A stretch of 64,000 nucleotides of DNA, from the NCBI GenBank assembly GCA_020634795.1, contig JACKAZ010000006.1, forward strand, positions 186,001 through 250,000, in the 5' to 3' direction. Of the stretch, positions 30,358-38,763 are shown in pieces. Every line of letters begins with the position of its first letter. Within the stretch, counting starts at the first letter, position 1. The position numbers were made by a program, and so were the translations under genes. The notes under the pieces were generated by a model that saw only the letters and a program-made list of their open reading frames with translations, did not search any database and was not told where the DNA came from. The stretch comes from Ardenticatenales bacterium. GTDB lineage: Bacteria > Chloroflexota > Anaerolineae > Ardenticatenales > Ardenticatenaceae.

Positions 30358-32031
30358 ATGCGCGACCGCTTGCTGCAACTGATCTCCCCCCTGCTGCTTT
30401 TCTTGGCGTGGGAGCTGTTGGTGCGGACGGGGCTGCTGGACGTGCGCTTCTTCCCGCCACCGAGTGAGATCGCCGTACGGGGTTGGGAACTGCTGCAAGA
30501 CGGTACATTGGCCGCTGAAACAATGCTGACCGTGCGCCGCATGGCGATCGGCTTCCTGATGGCGGCCGTTCCGGCGCTCCTGATCGGCGTGCTGATGGGC
30601 GTCAGTCGCACCGCGCGGCTGCTCTTCGCACCGCTGGTGGCGGCGCTCTATCCGGTACCGAAGATCGCGCTCGTGCCAATGGTCGTCATTCTCTTCGGGC
30701 TGGGCGAAACGTCAAAATATGCCATCGTCTTTATTTCGGTCTTCTTCTTGGTGGCATTGAACACCACGGCGGGGGTCATGGCGGTTGATCGCCGCTACTT
30801 CGACATCGCAAAAAACAATGGGGCCACAGGGTGGGACATCGTGCGCACCATTGCCATCCCCGGCGCCATGCCCAGCATCCTCAACGGCATCAACCTCGGT
30901 CTTGGCTTCGCCCTGACCGTGATCGTGGGCACGGAGCTGCTGCTGCCACAGGGCGGCCTCGGTGCGCTGATCTGGCGCAGCTACCAGATCTACGACATCG
31001 CGACCATCTTCGCGGTGATCGTGGTGGTGGGGCTAATCGGCTGGCTGCTGAATACGCTGGTGCTGCAACTGGAAACTCAGCTTATTCCGTGGCGGGCCGT
31101 CGAAGAAAAGCGGCTGCGCCGTCGCGACGAACCACGCATCCGGCGCGGGTTCCGCATCTGGTGGATGGCGACCCGCCCCTTCAGCTTCACGGCCAGTATC
31201 ACCCCCGTCACCCTCGGCGCGGTCTACGCCGCCTACGAAGGCGCCTGGAACTGGTGGCTCTTCGCCATCACGCTAATCGGCTCGGTGGCGATTCAGGCCG
31301 GGACGAATCTAATCAACGATTATTACGATTTCCGCAAAGGGACCGATGGCCCCGAATCGCTGGGGCCCAATCGTCCGCTCAAAGAGGGGTTGATCAGTGA
31401 GCGACAGGTGCTGGTGGCGGGACTGCTCTGCTTTGCCTTCGGCTCCACGCTCGGCCTTTATTTGGTGGCAACACGGGGTCTCTTCATCCTCTGGCTGGGG
31501 CTGTTCAGCGTGCTGGCGGGTTGGTTTTACACTGCGGGCCCGGCGGCCTTCGCCTACATTGGCCTCGGTGAAATTGTCGTGTTCCTTTTCATGGGGCCAG
31601 TGATGGTGCTTGGCAGCTACTTCGTCATGACACAGCAGATCGCCTTGGGACCGATCTTGCTCTCGCTGCCGGTTGGACTGCTGGTCGCGGCGATCCTGCA
31701 TGCCAACAACATGCGCGACCTGGAGACGGATCAGGTGAAGGGCAAACGCACGCTGGCCAACCTGCTGGGAAGACGGGCCAGCCGTTGGGAATATACGATC
31801 TTGGTCGGGGGCGCTTTCCTGTTGCTGCTGCTCTTGCCACTGCTGGGGGTGGGGCCGTGGTGGCTGCTGCTGGCGCTGCTGACGCTGCCTGCCGCCCGTC
31901 GGCTGCTCGATCGTGCTTGGCACGAAGAAGCGCCGCAAGCGCTCAACCCCCTCGTGCGCGGCAGTGCCACGCTCCACGAACGCTTTGGCTGGCTGATGAT
32001 CGTGGGGCTGTTAGTGGGGATTGTCCTGTAG
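30358..32031 (+). CDS. Fusion: SsuC-type ABC permease plus MenA/UbiA prenyltransferase
   Basis: 557-aa polytopic protein with two complete domains. Residues 1-245 are a binding-protein-dependent permease (six helices; EAA loop NNGATGWDIVRTIAIPGAMP at 153-172). After a basic linker (about 248-265, KRLRRRDEPRIRR), residues 266-557 are a UbiA-superfamily prenyltransferase with both Mg-diphosphate motifs: N320-D-x-x-D324 through D330, and D454-x-x-x-D458. YTAGPAAFAYIGLGE followed by FMGPVMVLGSYF is the MenA-type signature, so the likely reaction is prenylation of 1,4-dihydroxy-2-naphthoate or a similar head group. The frame is continuous. Import directly coupled to prenylation is inferred. A lost stop codon between two genes is the alternative. 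Confidence 0.88.
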   Translation: MRDRLLQLISPLLLFLAWELLVRTGLLDVRFFPPPSEIAVRGWELLQDGTLAAETMLTVRRMAIGFLMAAVPALLIGVLMGVSRTARLLFAPLVAALYPVPKIALVPMVVILFGLGETSKYAIVFISVFFLVALNTTAGVMAVDRRYFDIAKNNGATGWDIVRTIAIPGAMPSILNGINLGLGFALTVIVGTELLLPQGGLGALIWRSYQIYDIATIFAVIVVVGLIGWLLNTLVLQLETQLIPWRAVEEKRLRRRDEPRIRRGFRIWWMATRPFSFTASITPVTLGAVYAAYEGAWNWWLFAITLIGSVAIQAGTNLINDYYDFRKGTDGPESLGPNRPLKEGLISERQVLVAGLLCFAFGSTLGLYLVATRGLFILWLGLFSVLAGWFYTAGPAAFAYIGLGEIVVFLFMGPVMVLGSYFVMTQQIALGPILLSLPVGLLVAAILHANNMRDLETDQVKGKRTLANLLGRRASRWEYTILVGGAFLLLLLLPLLGVGPWWLLLALLTLPAARRLLDRAWHEEAPQALNPLVRGSATLHERFGWLMIVGLLVGIVL

Positions 32032-32146
32032 GGCAACGCGGACGAACCCATAGTTGTAGCTGCGCTCACCGCGAATCGGAACGTCGCCTCATTTTGATTA
32101 GGCAGGTCGGGTTCGAAAGGTAGAGTCGACAGCGTGGCGCCGTTCT

Positions 32147-32803
32147 TCATGGGGTGGGTGTCGCCAAGTCAAAGGGCCAGAGCGCACTGAGATAGACGAC
32201 ATAGGGCCGCTCCTCATCGAAGCTCAGGGAGATATCTACCAAGAGCGTGGGGCCACCTTCCTCCAATTGGCGCTGTGCGAAGCCACCGAGACGGGTGGGG
32301 TTGCGCGGATCTTCGAGCGCCTCTTGATACCATTGGTCAAAATTGCGGCGCGATAGACCGTACGCTTCCGCCAAATCCAGCACGTAGGCATAGGTCTCGT
32401 CCACCGTCAGCGGCTCGGTCGTCATCTTGACCAAGATGTCGCCTAATCGCTCGACGCCCTTACTAAGGGCGACCCCATCACGCGAGACTGCCACCTGTGG
32501 GCTATCGATCGGCCCGACGCGGATGCCATCCGGCAGTAGCAGCTCGATGTTGGCATCAATGAAGTAGATCGAGCGGTTGCCGATCCAGCACTCTTCCGGG
32601 TAGTCGATCTGGTCGGTCGAGCGCGTCTCGGAAAAGTCCCAGCGCAGGCTCTGGTTGTCTTTGTTACACACAGCTTCTGCGCGCTCTGCGGTAGGGGTGG
32701 GGGTTGGTACAGCGGCCATGCGGCAGGCCAAGAGCGCGACCGTCAGCAAGGCCGCTGCCCCATGGACAACAAATCGCTTGCGCATCAGAGAACTGCACCT
32801 CAT
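32147..32803 (-). CDS. Immunity-type lipoprotein, paralogue 3 of 3
   Basis: 218-aa lipoprotein: a signal peptide with lipobox LLAC (about residue 27), a Pro/Thr linker, then a mature domain of about 170 aa with two conserved Cys (AVCNKDNQ and EECWIGNR), probably forming a disulfide. Nearly identical to the two genes upstream; private differences include IDSPQ, AYVLDLAEAYG and RQLEEGG. Starts inside the stop of paralogue 2 (ATGA overlap), so all three are co-translated. Placed behind a WXG100 effector, it is likely an immunity protein; the family is not recognised by name. Confidence 0.7.
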   Translation of the reverse strand: MRCSSLMRKRFVVHGAAALLTVALLACRMAAVPTPTPTAERAEAVCNKDNQSLRWDFSETRSTDQIDYPEECWIGNRSIYFIDANIELLLPDGIRVGPIDSPQVAVSRDGVALSKGVERLGDILVKMTTEPLTVDETYAYVLDLAEAYGLSRRNFDQWYQEALEDPRNPTRLGGFAQRQLEEGGPTLLVDISLSFDEERPYVVYLSALWPFDLATPTP

Positions 32804-33456
32804 GGGGTGGGGGTCGCCAAGTCGAAGGGCCAGAGCGCACTGAGATAGACGACATAGGGCCGCTCCTCATCGAAGCTCAGGGAGATATCTACCAAGAGCG
32901 TGGGGCCACCTTCCACCAATTGGCGCTGTGCGAAGCCACCGAGACGGGTGGGGTTGCGCGGATCTTCGAGCGCCTCTTGATACCATTGGTCAAAATTGCG
33001 GCGCGACAGACCGTACGCTTCCGCCAATTCCAGCGCGTAGGCATAGGTCTCGTCCACCGTCAGCGGCTCGGTCGTCATCTCGACCAAGATGTCGCCTAAT
33101 CGCTCGACGCCCTTATTGAGAGCTAACCCATCGCGCTCGACCGCCACCTGTGGGCTGTCGAGCGGGCCGACGCGGATGCCATCTGGCAGTAGCAACTCGA
33201 TGTTGGCATCAATGAAGAAAATCGACCGATTGCCGATCCAGCACTCTTCCGGGTAGTCGATCTGGTCGGTCGAGCGCGTCTCGGAAAAGTCCCAGCGCAG
33301 GGTCTGGTTGTCTTTGTTACACACAGCTTCTGCGCGCTCTGCGGTAGGGGTGGGGGTCGGCGCAACAGCCATACGGCAGGCCAAGAGTGCGACCATCAGC
33401 AAGGCCGCTGCCCCATAGACAACAATTCGCTTGCGCATCAGAGAACTGCACCTCAT
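32800..33456 (-). CDS. Immunity-type lipoprotein, paralogue 2 of 3
   Basis: 218-aa lipoprotein with the same signal peptide type as paralogue 3 (lipobox LLAC) and a mature domain nearly identical to both neighbours. Private changes cluster in one segment: RSIFFID, VAVERDGLALNKG and DILVEMTT. Overlaps both neighbours by 4 nt. A second in-frame ATG six codons in (MRKR) has the better-spaced AGGTG and may be the real start. Function is inferred from the neighbouring effector gene. Confidence 0.7.
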   Translation of the reverse strand: MRCSSLMRKRIVVYGAAALLMVALLACRMAVAPTPTPTAERAEAVCNKDNQTLRWDFSETRSTDQIDYPEECWIGNRSIFFIDANIELLLPDGIRVGPLDSPQVAVERDGLALNKGVERLGDILVEMTTEPLTVDETYAYALELAEAYGLSRRNFDQWYQEALEDPRNPTRLGGFAQRQLVEGGPTLLVDISLSFDEERPYVVYLSALWPFDLATPTP

Positions 33457-34091
33457 GGGGTGGGGGTCGCCAAGTCGAAGGGCCAGAGCGCACTGAGATA
33501 GACGACATAGGGCCGCTCCTCATCGAAGCTCAGGGAGATATCTACCAAGAGCGTGGGGCCACCTTCCACCAATTGGCGCTGTGCGAAGCCACCGAGACGG
33601 GTGGGGTTGCGCGGATCTTCGAGCGCCTCTTGATACCATTGGTCAAAATTGCGGCGCGACAGACCGTACGCTTCCGCCAATTCCAGCGCGTAGGCATAGG
33701 TCTCGTCCACCGTCAGCGGCTCGGTCGTCATCTTGACCAAGATGTCGCCTAATCGCTCGACGCCCTTACTAAGGGCGACCCCATCACGCGAGACTGCCAC
33801 CTGTGGGCTATCGAGCGGGCCGACACGGATGCCATCCGGCAGTAGCAGCTCGATGTTGGCATCAATGAAGTAGATCGAGCGGTTGCCGATCCAGCACTCT
33901 TCCGGGTAGTCGATCTGGTCGGTCGAGCGCGTCTCGGAAAAGTCCCAGCGCAGGGTCTGGTTGTCCTTGTTACACACGGTTTCCACACTTTCTACGCTGG
34001 GCGTCGGGGTGGCGGGCGGCGTAGTGGCCATGCGGCAGGCTGAAACGGCTAGGATCATAATCACAACTATAAGTATTTGTCGCTGCATCAT
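33453..34091 (-). CDS. Immunity-type lipoprotein, paralogue 1 of 3
   Basis: 212-aa lipoprotein. The mature domain matches the other two copies almost residue for residue from CNKDNQTLRWDF onward, but the signal peptide (MMQRQILIVVIMILAVSAC) and linker differ completely. AAGGAG overlapping the effector stop codon gives a strong ribosome site 8 nt from the effector gene, so it belongs to the same transcript. Being next to the effector, it is probably the ancestral immunity gene from which the others arose. Confidence 0.72.
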   Translation of the reverse strand: MMQRQILIVVIMILAVSACRMATTPPATPTPSVESVETVCNKDNQTLRWDFSETRSTDQIDYPEECWIGNRSIYFIDANIELLLPDGIRVGPLDSPQVAVSRDGVALSKGVERLGDILVKMTTEPLTVDETYAYALELAEAYGLSRRNFDQWYQEALEDPRNPTRLGGFAQRQLVEGGPTLLVDISLSFDEERPYVVYLSALWPFDLATPTP

Positions 34092-34099
34092 CTAACTCC

Positions 34100-35493
34100 T
34101 TAGCGGTATAGACGGATGATATCCACCAAAAGGTCAAATGGGGGAGGCGCGTCTGTATACCTCTTTAATAATTCGAGGGCCAAATCAGAGGCCATATCGC
34201 GCCCCTTGTCAAGTGCTAGTGGGCCAAAGGTGTCCCTAAGCGCCCAAGAGGCATCGGGCAAGTTCTGCGGGAGCGGACTATCTATGGCTTGACGTCTTTC
34301 GCCATCCGACAGCGCTGCCCAAATCGCAATTTCGGCGTTGATCCAATCCATACGTTGATCAATGTCTGCGATATCACCATAAGGAACAACATCCTGAAGC
34401 GACCCTCCCCCCACAACAGGTGGCACGGCCATTACAGACATGGCATCTAGCATCAATTTCCCGGGATCGCCCATACCCTCTATGGTAAGGTAATTATCTT
34501 GGATCAACTCGCGCTGTTCTCGCTCTGCCATTATACGCGCCGCATCAATCAACGAGGCTTCGTCACCCACCTCAATCAACTCGAAAGCTCGAACGAGCCG
34601 ATCATTCAGTTGCTCATTGGCCCCCATCTCCCGGACAAGCTCAATACCACCTTCCAAGTACGCAAAGTGAGCTGCCCCCATATCCATGAAGATATCCCTT
34701 TGCATGCGGGTGAATTCGAGGCTGACGCGATTGACATGGGCTGCGGTCAGCGTGCCGTCGTCGATGGCAGCAGCCACAGCCACAATTTCGGGCGGCGCGT
34801 TCGGGCCGAGGAACTGGGTGACACCATCTGGACTGCGGGGTATCCAGTCGGGGAGTTCAGATATCCATGTGGGGTGATTCAAAACAAAGGGGAACTGTCC
34901 GTTCAAACTCAAGAATAGTTCGACGTAAGAGAGCATGAGGAACGCGGGGTAGATGGAATTGTCGACCGCGCTGTACGCGAAGCCCATCCAGTAAAATTCG
35001 GGGTTTTCTTGAACAAGCCTTTGGTAATAAGCATACCCCAACTCGATATACTCGCGGTTCGCAGCATATCCCAAATCTGGGTTGTAGCCCTCTGGGTCAA
35101 TCCCTGCGGCAAGCAGCAGGCCGTATTCCGCCCATGCCCGTGTACCGTACGGGTAGGGGTTGCGGTCGCCGTTGCCGCCGGGCGGGATAGACATGAGGAC
35201 TTTGCCCGCGAAGGCGGGCGCATCGCCCTGAAAGAGGGCGGCGGCTTCGATCTCCGCCTCACGGATCGTGGTGATGATCTGCCGCGTCACGACTTCCGCA
35301 AAGAGGAGCGCTTCGGCCAGCCGTTGGAGGGCGGGCAGTAGCTCGCTCTCTACTCCCGCAAAGAACGCATCTGCCGCCTGGCCCTCCCATGCGCCTCGTA
35401 AACGGGAGGCACTATTGAACAGGTGGCGGTGCATCGCCCGTGTGGCCTCCGCCTCGTGCCGAAAACGGAGCGCGATTTCCCCCAATTTCTCAT
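34100..35493 (-). pseudogene. WXG100-type effector, main part separated from its start by an insertion sequence
   Basis: About 464 codons remain on this side of the insertion. Residues 1-90 are a WXG100/LXG-like helical hairpin (LRFRHEAEATRAMHRHL, then GAWEGQAADAFF with the W-x-G turn). The rest is an acidic, mostly helical domain with no hydrophobic export signal; its toxin activity is not recognised. The frame stays open into the insertion sequence as far as an ATG at 35665 within the transposase gene, but that start adds about 57 unrelated residues. The genuine 5' end is at 37064-37094. The gene ends 8 nt before three immunity-type lipoproteins. Whether a read-through product still forms is unknown. 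Confidence 0.8.
35488..35493. repeat. Target-site duplication, left copy
   Basis: TCTCAT immediately outside the left terminal inverted repeat, identical to 37064-37069. Confidence 0.85.
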
Positions 35494-37063
35494 TTGGACT
35501 TTTGACAAACGGATATGGCTCAACAGAAGTTGAGTTGAGCGCGCACCTTAATAAGGGCGGCAACGCCTTGTAATCAGGCAGCTTTGGCGCTTGGGCGGCC
35601 CTTGATAATGACCTTTTGGCGTGGTCGTGGGGGCAATTTCGTGCCCTTCGACCGCCCAGGTGCAATACCGCGTGGTTTGGGCGCTTGGGCCGGTGTCCCC
35701 AACTGCCGAATAATTCGTCCGAAGTCGCGCTGTACCAAGGTAGGCGAGAGACAGCGCGCTTTCAGGGCGGGCAGGTTGCGCGCCCAGGGCCGCGGCAACG
35801 CTTGGGCGATATGCCGCGCCATCCAGAGTTGAGCGTAGGCGATATGCGTCAGCTGCCACCAGCTCGCTTCCGGGGCCACGTCCGGCGTCTGAAAGTCGGC
35901 CATATGCAGCTTCTGCTTGCCAAAGCGGAAAAAGTGTTCGATGTCGAAGCGCGCGGCATAGGCGTCATAGATGTGCTGCAGGCTCAACTCGCCGCGTCGC
36001 TGGCCCATCACGAGCAGCCACAGCGGGCGCTGGTAGAGCGGATTGCCTGCCTCGTCGTAGCGCATGATGCGCACCAGCGTGAACGGATAGTGCTGCATGG
36101 GCAGGCGCTGCGGCGTGTGCTTACCGCGCATCAGTAGGTTGTGCCAGCCCTGAATCTCCACGCGCTGGCGCTTGCCGCGCCGACTGCTCTCCCACCAGGT
36201 TAACGTCTCAGGCGGCGGGGTCCACGTCTCAGGGTCGGTGAGCTTGAATGCCTCACCGTACCACGTGGGATGGCCAGCGCTGGGGGCCGCTGCCTCATCC
36301 GCCACGTACCGATAGTAGAAGGTGCGGTTGCTGCGCACACGCGCTATGGTGACCAGATGCGCATGATGGCGGTGCGCATGCAGGTAGGCGGGCTTGCTGT
36401 AGCTGCTGTCGCCGACTTCCACGCACAGCTCCGCGCCAAAGGGCAGCCGCTCGTCGGCCAGCAAGGCCTCAATCTGCGCGGCCCCCACCCCCTCTTTGTC
36501 GGCATCGGTGGCGACGCGCTGCGTCAGCAGGGGCAAGACCCAACTGCTTGAGACACCCGCTTCTGGCTCCAAACCTAGCGCGACCGTGGAATACTGATGC
36601 CCGATGGTAACCGGCTTGTTGCCCTTCACCACGGGCGGCGCATAGACCATCCCACGGTCAGCTAAGACCTGGGCATAGGGTCGTGGTTGCGGCGTTACAT
36701 CCACTAACAACAGCCAGAAGGGACGCTGGCGCGGTCGCGGCAGATAAGGTTGCAGCAGCTGCGCCAGCGTTAACTCTGCCAGGTCTAGCGCCGCCAGCGC
36801 CTTGGAGAGGGTCGAATAGCTGCGCCGAAACACAGGGGCCAGGCTATAGGCCACCACCGACTCTGCCTCCGGGTAGCTGCACAGCGCATCCACCAGCTCC
36901 AGCAGCGTATCGGCGCGATTCGCAAAACTCTGGTACAATGTGGTTCGGAACTGCTCCAACGCGGTAGTGTATTGAGTAATGTCCATACTCTACTTCTGGC
37001 GCAGTTCCGCCTTTTTGGCAAATCTTGCCCCCTCGCCTGGCTATGCTTTTGTCAAAAGTCCAA
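35494..37063 (-). mobile_element. Intact 1570-bp insertion sequence with 16-bp terminal inverted repeats
   Basis: Left end TTGGACTTTTGACAAA (35494-35509) is exactly the reverse complement of the right end (37048-37063). The element is flanked by a perfect 6-bp duplication TCTCAT and carries one full-length transposase gene on the minus strand. Ends, duplication and intact gene indicate a recent insertion. It sits in a WXG100 effector gene after its tenth codon region. The transposase is read in the same direction as the effector and immunity genes, so read-through from the element could still drive them. Confidence 0.95.
35574..36986 (-). CDS. DDE-type transposase of the insertion sequence
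   Basis: 470-aa transposase resembling the IS4-like/NF041680 group common in Chloroflexota. Seen: helical N-terminus, LLLVDVTPQPRPYA (first catalytic Asp region, about 92-105), ELCVEVGDSSYSKPAYL with the second Asp (about 188-204), and DIEHFFRFGKQKLHMADFQT with the Glu (about 360-379), followed by the usual YAQLWMARHIAQ. The C-terminus is basic (Pro/Arg/Lys-rich). Full length, no stops; spans most of the element. Confidence 0.87.
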   Translation of the reverse strand: MDITQYTTALEQFRTTLYQSFANRADTLLELVDALCSYPEAESVVAYSLAPVFRRSYSTLSKALAALDLAELTLAQLLQPYLPRPRQRPFWLLLVDVTPQPRPYAQVLADRGMVYAPPVVKGNKPVTIGHQYSTVALGLEPEAGVSSSWVLPLLTQRVATDADKEGVGAAQIEALLADERLPFGAELCVEVGDSSYSKPAYLHAHRHHAHLVTIARVRSNRTFYYRYVADEAAAPSAGHPTWYGEAFKLTDPETWTPPPETLTWWESSRRGKRQRVEIQGWHNLLMRGKHTPQRLPMQHYPFTLVRIMRYDEAGNPLYQRPLWLLVMGQRRGELSLQHIYDAYAARFDIEHFFRFGKQKLHMADFQTPDVAPEASWWQLTHIAYAQLWMARHIAQALPRPWARNLPALKARCLSPTLVQRDFGRIIRQLGTPAQAPKPRGIAPGRSKGTKLPPRPRQKVIIKGRPSAKAA

Positions 37064-37094
37064 TCTCATAGTCGGCTTGAATAATCTGTGACAT
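37064..37094 (-). pseudogene. 5' end of the interrupted WXG100 effector gene
   Basis: On the minus strand ATG at 37094 starts MSQIIQADYE. Removing the insertion sequence and one copy of TCTCAT joins this in frame to 34100-35493, giving MSQIIQADYEKLGEIALRF, which is a canonical WXG100 N-terminus. The first 6 bases of this stretch (37064-37069) are the right copy of the target duplication. Confidence 0.9.
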
Positions 37095-37493
37095 CTTGCA
37101 CACTCTAACTAGGCTCTCGATTCAAAAGCTATACATCTGGTACGAAAGTACTATAGCAGTAGCTAGATACGCTGGGCAAAAGGTTGGGTCTATGGAACGT
37201 CCGTCGATTCACACCCTTGATTGCTCCTTCTGCTTGTGATACACTGCTTTGGGTCAACGAAGAAAAATTTATCTCGGTGACACTTGCCATCCGCCGTTAG
37301 TCTCGTTGTTCGCTCCTGAAGGTGTGAATTAAACGTCTCTTCGACCCCATTTTTGCACCTTGCACCTTGCACGTTGCACCTTACACTAAATCTAAATAGC
37401 GACGGGTACTTTAACTTCTCGATTTCGCCAATCCATGCCAAAACACGCAACACGCAACCTATACCGCTTCCCACCACAAGAAAAACCCCCTTC
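37095..37493. other. Intergenic region between the effector start and rsgA
   Basis: 399 nt holding divergent leader regions and a heptamer repeat at 37353-37387 (separate entry), followed by a short ACACGCA heptamer doublet near 37443. No gene recognised. Confidence 0.4.
37353..37387. repeat. 7-bp tandem repeat, TTGCACC type
   Basis: TTGCACC, TTGCACC, TTGCACG, TTGCACC, TTACACT in exact register, about 110 nt before the rsgA start. Confidence 0.85.
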
Positions 37494-38606
37494 ATGGCAA
37501 AATCCAAGAAGAAGCAGTGGCGTAACCTGCCGACCCATCAACGCAGCGACGAAGAGGCGCATCAGCGCGGCGGCGAAGCGTTACGCTCGGCCTCGCAGCG
37601 CTGGCGCGACCGTGTCGACGCTGAGGAAGAGGGCGCGCTGGCACGCCGCTACGATCCCGCCGACTGGGCCGACTACCCCCTGGGCACGGTGCTGAACATG
37701 CGCAGCGGGCATCACTACGTCCGGCTCGATGGGCGTGACGACGTGGTCGATCTGCGGGTGAAGGGATCGCTGAAGGAGGGCATCCGCGCCACCACGACCG
37801 TTGTGGCGCCGGGCGACCGCGTCCACGTCAGCCTCTACGACGAAGGGGGCGGACTGATCGTCTTTGTGCTGCCGCGCGAGCGGGCGTTGAGCCGCCCCGA
37901 CCCCTTTCGCCGCCACTTGCAGGATGTGATCGTGGCCAACGTTGATCAACTGCTGATCGTGACGAGCGTCGGTGGCCCCTCCTTTTGGCCGGAGCTGGTC
38001 GACCGCTACCTCGTCTACGCCGAGTATCACGCGCTGGTGCCGCTGATCGTTGTCAACAAGATTGACCAAGTCGACGACGACGCATTGCAGCCAATCCGCG
38101 CCCTCTACGGCGATCAACTCGGCTACGCGCTGCTGTTCACCAGCGCCGAGGACGACGAGGGGATCGAGGCATTGGGCGAGGCGCTGCGCGGCCACATCAG
38201 CGTGGTGGCGGGGCTGTCGGGCGTGGGCAAATCGTCGCTGCTCAACCTGGTGGAACCGACGTTACAGCTTCGGGTGGGCGATGTGAGCGACCATTATGGG
38301 GGCGACGGCCAACATACGACGACCACCACCACGCTCCACCCGTTGAGCGGCGGCGGCTACGTCGCCGATACGCCGGGGGTGCGCGGCTTTGGGCTGTGGG
38401 ATATCGAGCCAGCCGAGTTGGACTACTTCTTCGTCGATTTCCGTGATTGGTTGGGGCAGTGCAAATTCTCCGACTGCACCCACCACCACGAACCCAAATG
38501 TGCCATCAAAGCTGCCGTCGAACGGGGCGACATCGCGCAGAGCCGCTACGACAGCTTCCTCACCCTCTACGACGAAACCGACCCCGCCCACGAGCGGCCC
38601 TACTGA
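37494..38606 (+). CDS. rsgA: Ribosome small-subunit-dependent GTPase A
   Basis: 370-aa circularly permuted GTPase acting in 30S maturation. Seen: an N-terminal Lys/Arg-rich extension of about 60 aa, an OB-fold domain (VLNMRSGHHYVRLDGRDDVVDLRVKG in part), permuted GTPase motifs VNKID (G4), GLSGVGKSSLLN (G1) and DTPGVRG (G3), and a zinc site (GQCKFSDCTHHHEPKC). Start ATG 37494 fits the MAKSKKKQW N-terminus; the frame is open further up into the repeat. Lies alone on the plus strand between two minus-strand effector clusters. Confidence 0.95.
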   Translation: MAKSKKKQWRNLPTHQRSDEEAHQRGGEALRSASQRWRDRVDAEEEGALARRYDPADWADYPLGTVLNMRSGHHYVRLDGRDDVVDLRVKGSLKEGIRATTTVVAPGDRVHVSLYDEGGGLIVFVLPRERALSRPDPFRRHLQDVIVANVDQLLIVTSVGGPSFWPELVDRYLVYAEYHALVPLIVVNKIDQVDDDALQPIRALYGDQLGYALLFTSAEDDEGIEALGEALRGHISVVAGLSGVGKSSLLNLVEPTLQLRVGDVSDHYGGDGQHTTTTTTLHPLSGGGYVADTPGVRGFGLWDIEPAELDYFFVDFRDWLGQCKFSDCTHHHEPKCAIKAAVERGDIAQSRYDSFLTLYDETDPAHERPY

Positions 38607-38681
38607 GGTCCGTTCATCCACAGAATCGGGCGAAGCGACGGATGCTGTTTAGCGAGCGGGGTTGTTGGGGTTGGAGCTAGG

Positions 38682-38699
38682 GGAGCTTCGGGAGCTTCG
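38682..38699. repeat. 9-bp tandem doublet GGAGCTTCG
   Basis: Two perfect copies in the short convergent gap between rsgA and the minus-strand effector operon. Confidence 0.5.
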
Positions 38700-38763
38700 G
38701 GGTGATGACCGAAAAGACTCGCGTCCGTTTGGAACCTCATTAGGCGCACGGTCGGGCGCGTTG

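Noticed and set aside
30358..32031. Two separate genes rather than a fusion
   Set aside because: No stop, no internal start with a ribosome site and no frame change between the permease and prenyltransferase parts; the possibility of a lost stop is noted in the finding.
35574..35665. ATG at 35665 as the real effector start
   Set aside because: Lies inside the insertion sequence in another frame of the transposase gene; the native start is recovered at 37094.
37190..37507. 105-codon minus-strand frame with Cys residues
   Set aside because: Its middle is simply the translated TTGCACC heptamer array.
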